Source: Streptomyces sp. A1136
GTDB lineage: Bacteria; Actinomycetota; Actinomycetes; Streptomycetales; Streptomycetaceae
NCBI RefSeq assembly: GCF_004795055.1
Contig: NZ_SSBJ01000033.1
Location: 1-64,000, forward strand
Length of the DNA stretch: 64,000 nucleotides
Direction of reading: 5' to 3'
Each line of letters opens with the position of its first letter. The stretch's first letter is position 1. The notes under the pieces were generated by a model. The model saw only the letters and a list, made by a program, of their open reading frames with translations. It did no database searches and was not told the origin of the DNA. Position numbers and translations under genes: made by a program. Positions 49,730 through 60,400 of the stretch are shown here, piece by piece.

Positions 49730-49982
49730 CCAGACCATGGCGGCGAGCACGGCCCCGCCCGGGTTCCGGCCCGTCACCGCCGGCGGGTGCGCGTGGGAAG
49801 GCGGCGCCTTCGCCGGCGCTACCGTCCCGCGCCACCTGGCCCGCGGCGTGGTCGGGTTCGGTGTGCTCATCGGATCGCTGGCTCTGCTGCCCTTGGCCGG
49901 CCCCGCGAGCTTGCTACTCGCCCCGGTCGGCCTGGTTGCTTGGCGCGGTTGCCCGATGTGCTGGGCGATCGGGCTCGTGTAG
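49713..49982 (+). CDS. Small two-helix membrane protein (DUF2892-like)
   Basis: 89 residues from GTG 49713 (ATG at 49719 alternative). Polar N-terminus, then 'HLARGVVGFGVLIGSLALLPLAGPASLLLAPVGLVAWRGCPMCWAIGLV' with two short helices and a Cys pair (CPMC). Proteins of this kind often follow ECF sigma genes in Streptomyces. Here it begins inside the last codons of the broken sigma gene and shares its operon. Whether it is an anti-sigma or unrelated is unknown. Confidence 0.6.
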   Translation: MTMAPDQTMAASTAPPGFRPVTAGGCAWEGGAFAGATVPRHLARGVVGFGVLIGSLALLPLAGPASLLLAPVGLVAWRGCPMCWAIGLV

Positions 49983-50129
49983 ACCGTATCGGCCGGGCGG
50001 CTGCGCCGTTCCTGCACCAATGGAAGTTGCGAACTACAGCGCGCCCAGCGCTCCGGTGTGACTTCGTAGTTCCACGTCACGTCGTGCGTGTGGACTTGAG
50101 CGCAACGCCATGTGTCGTGGCGGCGAGAG

Positions 50130-50483
50130 TCAGTTGGCTTCCGGTTGGTGGGATTGCTTCGTGGCGGTCCGGGTGAGCAGGCAATGCAGCATGGGGCCGA
50201 CGGTTGCGAGGAGGAGTAGGAGCACGTTGGCGACCGAGGCCCATGCTGATGAGTCGAACTTGTGGAATTCCGTGTTGATGACCCAGGCGATGGTCACTGC
50301 GGTGAAGCAGCCGAAGCCGGCCCATCCGGCCCACGATCGTTGACGGACGGCTATGACCAGGGAGGGCACGGCGCATAGGAGACCGAGACTCAGTACCGGT
50401 ACCAGGGAGAGGAGCACACGGGGAGTCCACTTGATGACTGCGGCGCGCAGGGGTGTAGCTGAGTCACTAGGGGGGAACGACAC
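50130..50483 (-). CDS. Small membrane protein of unknown function
   Basis: 117 residues from GTG 50483 (an upstream start at 50537 adds 18 residues). Three membrane helices: 'VLLSLVPVLSLGLLCAVPSLVIAV', 'WAGWAGFGCFTAVTIAWVIN' and 'VANVLLLLLATVGPMLHCLL'. No family recognised; similar three-helix proteins are frequent in Streptomyces. It stands alone, opposite to its right-hand neighbour. Confidence 0.5.
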   Translation of the reverse strand: MSFPPSDSATPLRAAVIKWTPRVLLSLVPVLSLGLLCAVPSLVIAVRQRSWAGWAGFGCFTAVTIAWVINTEFHKFDSSAWASVANVLLLLLATVGPMLHCLLTRTATKQSHQPEAN

Positions 50484-50820
50484 GGACAGCCTTTCCGCGG
50501 GTGGTTGACGTTGGACACTGTCGCGTCGAACTGGCATACGTTATCGCGCGGGGACGCCCGATCCGCAAGGCATGGCGACGCAGAGGTGCCTCAAGAGGAT
50601 GCGACGGCGTCAGACTCGTCACCGTTGCCGTGGCGGCTCGCCGTCGCGATCAACCGGATGGGCAGCAGGGCGTTGGCGACCTTCGGGTAGTGCGTGGTGC
50701 TTCTGCTGATGGGCGCGCCGAGGGGTGGTGCCTTCCGGGTGTCGTGACTGAACCCTGCGGCGTCTATGCTCGCGCGGACTGTGGTGGGTGTTGTGCCGTG
50801 CCACTCGGGAAGGGGCTGTC

Positions 50821-51330
50821 ATGAGACGTCGTCGGATGCTGTTGTTCGCGGGGGCGGGGGTTGCGTTCGCCGGGGTGGGTGCCTTTTTTCTGTGGCTGAG
50901 TGGGAGCGACGACACTTCGCCGCCGTCCAGGGCGCGCCAGTACACCGCCTTCAGCGCATGCCTGCTGTCGGATGAGCATGGGGTGACCGGTTCGCAGGCT
51001 GCACCGATCTGGGCGGGCATGGAAGACGCCTCCCTGCAGACGCACGCGAAGGTCAGTTCCCTCCCGGTGTTCGGGCCGGCAACTGTGGGCAACGCAGTGC
51101 CGTACGTGAACACGCTGGTGCAGCGGCACTGCGATGTGGTGGTGGCAGTAGGTGACGCCCAGACGGCCGCAGTGACCCAAGTCGCCACTCAAGCGCACAA
51201 AGTGCGCTTTGTGGTGGTGGGCGGTGGAAGACCGGCCGGCAACGTCACGGTCGTCGCGGACTCTCCTGACGCCGGGGCTGAGGTATCGCGCCTGGTCAAG
51301 GCCGCTGTTGCCCAGGGAAAGATCACGTAG
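50821..51330 (+). CDS. Membrane-anchored substrate-binding-like (BMP-type) protein
   Basis: 169 residues. 'MRRRRMLLFAGAGVAFAGVGAFFLWL' is a signal-anchor with basic n-region and no lipobox Cys. The globular part 'FSACLLSDEHGVTGSQAAPIWAGMEDASLQTHAKVSSLPVFG...VPYVNTLVQRHCDVVVAVGDAQTAAV' resembles a truncated periplasmic-binding-protein fold (BMP/PnrA-like). It is about half the usual length, so ligand binding is doubtful. ATG at 50821. It lies directly upstream of the RHS gene on the same strand, 143 bases apart. Confidence 0.55.
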   Translation: MRRRRMLLFAGAGVAFAGVGAFFLWLSGSDDTSPPSRARQYTAFSACLLSDEHGVTGSQAAPIWAGMEDASLQTHAKVSSLPVFGPATVGNAVPYVNTLVQRHCDVVVAVGDAQTAAVTQVATQAHKVRFVVVGGGRPAGNVTVVADSPDAGAEVSRLVKAAVAQGKIT

Positions 51331-51367
51331 ATAACGAATCGGCGGCACCTTCGCCATCGTTTCCACA

Positions 51368-51460
51368 AGATCTTCACGCTCTTACGTAAATCTTATCTAT
51401 ACCTATGGCGCTGGGTTGAGCGCACCAGGGAAGGTCTGCAGGTTCACCTAAAAGATCTTT
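51368..51460 (+). promoter_or_regulatory. Upstream region of the RHS gene with two AAGATCTT palindromes
   Basis: AAGATCTT at 51368-51375 and AAAGATCTTT at 51451-51460 flank an unusually AT-rich stretch (TTACGTAAATCTTATC at about 51384) that is the best candidate for the promoter. GTG of the RHS gene is 13 bases beyond, with TGGAG as ribosome-binding site. Confidence 0.4.
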
Positions 51461-51473
51461 CTCTGGAGTTTTC

Positions 51474-54400
51474 GTGCGTCCACGCCGTTTCCGCGGCTCC
51501 ACCAAGCAGGCGCGAAGACTTCGCCGCCTGCGGCGCGTCGCCGCCGTTGTGTCGCTGACAGCCATGGCCTTGTGGCTGAGCACCCAGACCGCGATGACAA
51601 CCGGCGCGACCCTGCCCGCCGTCGCCCTGCCGAAGCTGTCCTCCCTGGCCGCCTGGGTCACCTCCGATTCACCGCCCGCACCGCACTGGGGTGACGTGCC
51701 GAAGCAGCAGTCGGGGACTGCTGCCGGACGTGGCCACCAGGCGTCGGCGGCGTCGACTCGGGCCGGGAAGGGCGCAGGGCGGGCCCCCGGTAAGGGCAAG
51801 GGCGAACTGCCCGAGTACGCTCCGTACGCGCGGAAGGTCGCTGCCGGGCCGAGCGGCGGCAAATTGGGCTTCGATGCCCGGTCCAGCAAGCGCAACGCAT
51901 CGAAGTCGACCGCGACGTCGGACTACTTCGAGAACGCCGACGGGTCGTACTCCCGCACCCTCACGCAGTTGCCGAAGAACTACAAGGACGCTTCGGGTAA
52001 CTGGCAGCCCATCGACACGAGTGTGCGAAACGGGGCGGACGGTAGGCTGCACCAGGCGGCCGGGGCGGCTGCGGTTGATTTCGCGCCCAGTGCCGCCGAC
52101 GCTGCGTTGGTCCGGCTGGACGTCGACCGTGACCACACCATGTCCTATCGCCTGCAGGGAGCCGCGGCGGTCGCGCCGGCGGTCTCGGGTTCGACGGCGA
52201 CGTACAAGGGGGCATTGCCTCAGACGGACCTCGTGCTCGAGCCGAGCACGGTGGGGTTCAAGGAGGCGCTGGTCCTTCATTCGCCGCAGGCCGGCAACGT
52301 GTGGACGTTTCCCTTGGACCTGAAGGGGCTCAGCGCGGTTGCGGCCAAGGACGGTGCCGTCAACCTGGTGGACGCCTCAGGTAAGACGCGGGGAGTGATC
52401 CCGCCTGCCTACGCCTTCGACTCGAAGATCGACCGCGCGTCGGGTGAGCGAGGGACGACTCACCAGGTGAGTTACAGCCTGAAGTCGTCGCAGGGCCGTA
52501 CCGATCTGGTCATGACCTTGGACCCGGCGTGGCTGCATGATGCCGGCCGGACTTTCCCGGTGACGGTGGACCCGTCGTATTACACGTCGTACGCCCAGAC
52601 GACCTACGCGGAGACCGGGCCCGGCAACGCCATCGACCACTCGATGGAGCTGACCACCAAGGTCGGCTCCTTCGACGCGGGTCCCCACTCGGCCATCTCT
52701 TTCATGCAGTTTCCCTACCTGGGGCTGGACGGCTCCAAGGCCACCGTGTCCGCGGCCGCGCTGAACCTGTTCGACGTGTGGTCCTCCACGTGTACTCCCG
52801 AGCGATTTGACGTCGCACCCATCACCCAAGCGTGGACACCGTCGAAGGTGACGTCCTACCCGGGGCTGACCTATGGCGCGTCCATCGGCAACCTCACCCC
52901 GAGTGTGCCCAACGGATGCGCCAACACCGGCGGCGATATGTCCAAGGGCGACTACCTGACGGTGCCCCTGTCGACGACGCCGTTCAACAATTGGGCCGCA
53001 GCGACCGGGACGACGAATGACTACGGTCTGGCGGTCACGGCGGCGACGACGGACAACCTGCACTGGAAGCAGTTCGCCTCTTACAACAACGTGCACGGAC
53101 CCAGTCTGACATTGACGTACACGGGCGCGTTGCTGCCTCAGATCCTGTCTAGCAGCCCGCCGAACAACGCGCCGGTGCAGACGCTGACACCGCAGCTGAC
53201 CGCCAACGGGACGACGGACCAGGCAGTGTCCCTCACTCCGAAGTTCAACTTCCAGGTCTACGACACCACAGGCAACAAGCTCGCCGACTCAGGTGTGATC
53301 ACCAACAGCTCCTACGTCGTGCCCGCGGGCAAGCTGAAGTGGGGACAGGCGTATTACTGGGAGGTGCAAGCCTATGACGGCACCAACTACTCGGCTGGGC
53401 CGAACTGGCAGCAGTTGACGACTCAGGTCCCGCAGCCGGCCATCACCTCCGGCCTCTCACAGAACACCGACAAGCACGGATTCAACCCGGCCATCGGCAA
53501 CTACACGACCACAGCCACCGACGCGAACGTCTCATCACCGGGGCCGTCACTGACTGTGGTACGCGACTACAACTCGCGGGACTCGCGGACGACCGGGGCG
53601 TTCGGAGCGGGCTGGTCAAGCCTGTTCGACGCGAAGGCCACCGAGCAGTACGACGCGTCCGGCGCGGTCGGAAGTGTCCAGGTGACCTATCCGGACGGTT
53701 CGGGGGTCGGCTACGGCAAGAACTCCGACGGTTCCTTCTCCGCGCCGCCGGGGCGCTTCGCCACGTTCAAGAGCATCACCGGGGGATACTCGCTCACTGA
53801 CAAGAGCGCCACCACCTACACCTTTACCCAGACGCTGGGCTCCGGGAGCTTCGGTCTCACCTCCATCACGGATGCCAACGGGCGTGCCGAGACGTTCACT
53901 CTGACGTCTGGCAAGGTCACCACCGTCACCTCCGCGACCTCCGGACGGGCACTGCACCTGACCTGGTCTACTCCCGCAGGTGCATCCAGCGCGCATGTCG
54001 CAACGGTGGCCACGGACCCGGTGACCACGGCGGACCCACTCACGTGGACTTACTCCTACGCCGGTGACCAGCTGGCGAAGGTCTGCCCGCCGGTAAGCAG
54101 TACCAGCTGCACCCAGTACGGGTACACGGCCGGCTCTCCGTACCAGAGCCAGGTCCTCGACCAGGGTGTCAGTTCCTTCTGGCCCCTGTCGGAGTCCTCC
54201 GGCACCGTGGCGGCTAGCGCGGTCCTCTCCCAACAGGGAGCCGACAACGGCACCTACAGCAACGTAGCTCTGGGGCAGCCGGGCCTCGGGGCGGGTAGCC
54301 CGGCGACAGCTGCGGGTTTCAACGGTACGTCCTCCTTCGTGCAGCTGCCTGATCTCCACGCCGGCAGTTCGAATGACAAGACCGTCTCGTTGTGGTTCAA

Positions 54401-57400
54401 GACCTCCACGCAGGCGCCGGGTGTGCTGTTCTCGTACTCCGACATGCCCGTCAAGGCGACGGAGACCGTCGGGAACTTCGTTCCGGTGCTGTACGTGGGC
54501 ACGGACGGCAAGCTCAACGGCACCCTCAGGGCCGGCACCGACATGAGCACCATCAAAACCAGCAGCTCCGTGACCGACGGCAAGTGGCATCACGTGGCAC
54601 TTGCCGCCTCGTGGACGGCGCAGACCATGTGGCTGGACGGCAACCAAGTCGGCACTGCCCCGAGCTACAGCGTGGACGGCAGCGGCAGCATGTCGGCGCC
54701 GTGGCAGTTCAACCACGTGTACATAGGAGCCGGCTACCTCGGCGACGCATGGCCCGATCAGCCGCACCCGAACTCGAGCACGGCCTACGGCACGTACTTC
54801 AATGGCTCCATCGCCAACGCCTCGTTCTTCAACAAACCCCTTTCCCAGGCAAACGTCACCGCCCTGCAGCAGGCCGGCACCAATCCGACGAGCCTGCTGA
54901 ACTCGGTCACCCGGCCTTCCGGCAAGGCATACGCGGGGGTCACCTACAACGCGGCCACCGCTGCGGTCACCGGCATCACCGATGAAAACGGTGGCTCCTG
55001 GACGATGGCGGCGCCCACCGTCAGCGGGTCGAGCCAGATTTACCGCTCTGCCGTACTGGGGGCGGCGCCCGCCACGTACTACCGGCTCGGTGACGCCGCA
55101 GGCGCGTCACAGGCGTTCGACGAGATCCACTCCGGTCCCGCGTCCTACAACGGCGTCGCTCTCGGCTCGACCGGACCGTTCGCGGACAACACCGCGGCCT
55201 CCTTCAACGGCACCTCGTCCTACATCCAGCTGCCTTCCACGGACCAGGTCGTCACACAGCCCGGTTCGGTCGACATGTGGTTCAAGATGCCTGCCGGCAA
55301 CAACGCCGGTGGCGTCTTGTACGACCAGATGGCGCAACCGCTGACCGGCGGCAACCCCACCGGCGGGAACTGGACACCGGCCCTGTACGTCGGCACGGAC
55401 GGCAAGCTGTACGGCAAGTTCTGGGACACCAACGGCACCGGCGGTCTGATGACCTCGCCCGGAGCCGTCAACGACGGCAAGTGGCACCACGTCATGCTTG
55501 CCGCCGGCGCCACCAGCGGGCAGGCCCTGTACCTGGATGGGACCAAGGCGGGCAGCACCACAGCCGCCCTGCTGACCAGTGTCGCCAACTACACCTACAT
55601 CGGCGCCGGCGAATGCGGTGGGTATTGGCCCAACCACCCCACCAACACTCTTGGCTACTTCCCCGGCTCAATCGCCGAGGTCGCCTTCTACCGCACCCAG
55701 CTCACGGGCCAGGACGCCGCGGCGCACTTCAACGCCGGGCAGAACTCCACCGGACTCGCACCGCTGCAGACCGCCACGGTCACTGATCCCGGCGGCAAGG
55801 CGATCAAGTACCAGTACGACCTGTGGAACGGCAACCGCATGGTGGCCCAGATCGACGGACTGGGTAACAAGACGTCCTACGGGTATGACACCGGCGGCTT
55901 CCTGCACACCGTGACCGACCCGAACGGCAATGTCACCACCTCGGGCCACGATGTGCGGGGCAACGAGGTCTCCAAGACCACCTGCCAGGACCAGGCCGGC
56001 AACTCCTGCTCCACCACGTACACGACCTACCTTCCCGACGACACCAGCGCGCAGCTGACTCCCAACCCGATCAATGACCTGGTCGACACCGTCCGCGACG
56101 GGCGTTCCGCCTCGGCCACCGACAACACGTACCTGACGTCGTACTCGTATGACGCCGTGGGCAACCGCACGAAGGTCACGACTCCACCGGTGGCAGGCTT
56201 CCCGGCTGGCCGGGCGACTGTCGTCTCCTACACCGACGGCACCACCAACGCGGCCGCCGACAGCGGGTTCGCCCCCAAGGGATTGCCCTACAAAACCGTT
56301 TCGCCCGGCGGTGCCACCACCACGATCGGCTACTTCCGCAACGGTGACATCGCGTCGGTGACCGACCCCAACGGGCTCGTCACGAAGTTCACCTATGACA
56401 ACCTCGGTCGCAATCTGACGAAGACTGCGATCTCGGACACCTATCCGGCGGGCTTGGTCACCTCCTTCGGCTATGACGGAGAGTCCAAGGTCACTTCGCA
56501 GACCGACCCGAAGGTGACCAACCGCGTCACCGGCGCGATCCATCAGCCGCGCACCACCACCGTCTTCGACGCGGATGGGCAGGTGCTCTCGCAGACCGTC
56601 GCCGACCTCACAGGCGGTGACGCGTCTCGCACGGTCTCCACGATCTACAACGCCTACGACGAGGCTGCGACGACCACCGACGCCACCGGCGGCGTCAAGA
56701 ACTTCACCTACGACGCCTACGGCAACCAGGCCACCGTCAAGGACGCCCTCGGCAACATCACCGCGTACGCCTACGACCCCAATGGTCATCTGCTCACGCA
56801 GACCCTGAAGGGCTACACCGGCGACCCGGTGAACCCGTCGGCGGCCCAGGACCTGGTGGTCACCTCTCGCGCCTACGACCCGGCCGGCCGGCTGCAGTCC
56901 GTCACCGACGCGATGGGCAATTCCACCGCCTACACCTACACCGACAACAACCTGAGCGCGACCGTCACCCGCACGGACTCCACCGGAACCAAGAGGTTCG
57001 TCCAGCAGTCCAACAGCTATGACTCTGCCGGCAACGTCGTCCAGCAGGCGACCAACAACGGGGCGACGGTCACCAGGTCCACCCTGGACGCAGCCAGCAG
57101 GCCCACCTCCACCACGGTGGATCCGGGCGGCGTGAACCGCACCACCACCGTCTCGTTCACGCCCGATGACAAACCCGCCACCAGCACCCTCACCGATGCG
57201 ACGGGCGCCAGCCACACCACCAAAACAACGTTCGACCCCATGGGCAACGTGACAAGCCGTACGTTGCAGGAGGACCAGGCAGGGCACCCGGCCGGCTGGT
57301 GGCCGCTGAACCAGACCTCCGGCACAACGGTCACCGACACCTCCGGCACCGGAAACACCGCCTCGAGCAGCGGGCCCGTGTCCTGGACGAGCGGCGCGGC

Positions 57401-60400
57401 GTCCTTCAACGGCACCACCGGCGGGATCTCCACCAACGGGCCGGTCCTCAACACCGCCGCGTCCTACACCGTCTCCGCCTGGGCCAACCTCACGGACACC
57501 AGCAACTTCCGCACGATCGTCACCCAGGGCGGCACCAACCACGGAGCGTTTTTCCTCCAGTACTCCCAAACCTTCGGCAAATGGACGTTCCTGTCACCAA
57601 GTGCCGACTCGACCAGCGGCGTCACCTACGCCGCCGCGACCGCACCGACCGCGCCGGCACTGAACACATGGACCCACCTGGTCGGCGTCTTCGACTCCGC
57701 CACCAGCACCATGAGCCTGTACGTCAACGGCGCGCTTGCGGGCACCGCGACGAACACCAGCCCATGGAACGCAAACGGACCGCTGACCATCGGCAATGCC
57801 AAGCTGGCGGGCGGCGGCTACCTGGGCGGCAACACCCACAACGGGCAGATCGGCAACGTCCAGGCATACAGTCGGGCCCTGACAGCCGCGGACATCACCA
57901 AGCTGTATGGCGCCGGCCGCTCAGGAGGCACGACCGCTTCCACGACTGAGGCCACCAGCACCTGGAAGCTCGACCAACGCGGTCTGCCCACCAGCATGAC
58001 CGACCCGAACACCAACACCACGAACTACACCTACGACGAGGCCGGGCACCTCACCGTCACCAGCTCCCCGACCGTCAACGCCGAGACCAACGGCGGCCCG
58101 GCAAGCCCGGTACACCCGACCGTCCTGGTCGGCTACGACACCTTCGGCGACGAGACGGAAACGCAGGACCCGAACGGGAACACCAGCACGACCGCCTACG
58201 ACGCGTCGGGCCGCAAAACCGGGCAGACCCTGCCCTCCTACACACCAGCGGGCGGCGGCACGCCGATTACCGGCGCCAGCACCAGCTGGACGTACGACAA
58301 GGCCGGCAACCTCACCAAGGTCACCGACCCCCTGACCCACACCACGTCCTACGTCTATGACCAGCTCGGCGACACCTCACAAGTCACCGACGCGAACAAC
58401 GGCGTCAGCCGCACGCTGTACGACCCGAACGGCCAGGCCCTTTCCAGCACCGACGCCGCGGGAATCCAGACCCAGGCCACGTACGACTACCTGGGCCGGA
58501 AGCTGACCAGCACCATCCTGGAGCGGTTCCCGACGGCATCGACCATCACCACCACCAACTCCTACGCGTCCAGCGCCGTCAACCCGGGCGGGGCCTTCCT
58601 GGCCTCCACCACAACCCAAAACGGTGTCACCACCTCCTACGGGTACGACAGCGTCGGCGAGCAAACGCAGGTCACCGACGGCGCCGGGAACACCACCCGC
58701 TACGCCTACGACCTGCAGGGCCGCAAGACCGCCACGACCCTGCCCGACGGCACCAAGAGCAAGGTCACATTCGACCAGCTCGGGGACCCGCTGACCGTCC
58801 AGTCACTCGACACCGACGGCACCACGGTGCTCTCCACCCGGTCGGCGACCTATGACGCCATGGGCCGCACCATGTCCGCCACCGACGCCAACCAGCACAC
58901 CGCCACCTTCACCCGCGACGCCACCGGCCTGCTCACCGGCGAAGTACAGCCGGTGGACGCCACCCACTCCATCACCACATCGTTCGGGTATGACGCCTCG
59001 GGGCAGCGGACCCGCTTCACCGACGGCCGCGGCAACAGCACCTACTCCACCTACAACTCGTGGAACCTGCCCGAGTCGACCATCCAGCCGTCGGTGACCA
59101 CCTCGACCTACAGCTACACCACCGCTGCGGACTCCACCCAAACCACCACATATGACGCGGCCGGGCGTCCGGTCACCCAGACCTCCCCGGGCGGGGTAAA
59201 GATGACGCTCGGGTACGACAACCTGGGCAACATCACCTCTCGGGACGGCACCGGCGCCGAGGCGACCACCGCCGGCCGCAGCTTCACCTACGACAAAGAC
59301 AACCGTCTCCTGACGGCCAACACCGCAGCGATTGGCGCCACAACCCAGGCCACCAACGAGACCCTCACCTACAACGACCGCGGTCAGCCCCTCAGCGTCA
59401 GCGGCAGCGGGGGAACCAGCTCCTTCACCTTCAACGGCGACGGACTTCCCACCGCCCGCACCGACGCCGCGGGCACCACGGCCTACAGCTACGACAGCGC
59501 CGACCGGCTGGCCACCATCACCGACGCCGCCACCACCACCAAACTCACCTACAGCTACAACGTCCTCTCCCAGCCGAGCAGCATCCAGTACGGCACGGGA
59601 AACACCCGCTCCTACACCTACGACCACCTGCACCGCCTGACCGGCGACACCCTCAAAACCAGCAGCGGCGCTCCCGTGGCGTCCATCGCCTACGGCTACG
59701 ACGCCAACGACAACGAAACCTCCAAGAACACCACCGGCCTGGCCGGAGCCGGCGCCAACACCTACACCTACGACTGGGCCAACCGCCTCACCTCCTGGAA
59801 CAACGGCACCGCAACCACCGCCTACGGCTACGACGCCTCGGGTAACCGCATCCAGTCCGGCGCCAATGTCTACACCTACGATGCCCGCAACCAGCTCACC
59901 GGCGACGGGGTCAACACCTACACCTACACGGCCCGCGGAACCGTCACTCGGAAAACGAGTGGCTCCACGTCGGTCACTTCCAGCTCCGACGCCTTCGACC
60001 GCCAGGTCACCCAAGGCACCCAGACCTACCTCAGCGACGCCCTGGACCGGGTCATCACCAGCACAACCGGTACAGGGGCAACCATCACCTTCGCCTACAG
60101 CGGCGCCGACAACAGCGTCGCCTCCGACGGGGCCAACACCTACACCCGCAACCCCGACGGCTCGCTCATCGGTATCGGCATCGCTGGCGGCGGCCCCGCC
60201 ACCGCTGCACTCGCCTACACCGACCAGCACGGAGACGTCGTCGGCAACTTCACCGCTGCTTCCACCACCCTCTCGGCATCCCGCGGCTACGACCCACTGG
60301 GCAACCCCACCGCCACCACCAACACCCCGGCAGGCAGCCTCGGCTACCAGAGCGGCTGGACCGACAAGGCCACCAGTCAGGTCAACATGGCGGCCCGCTG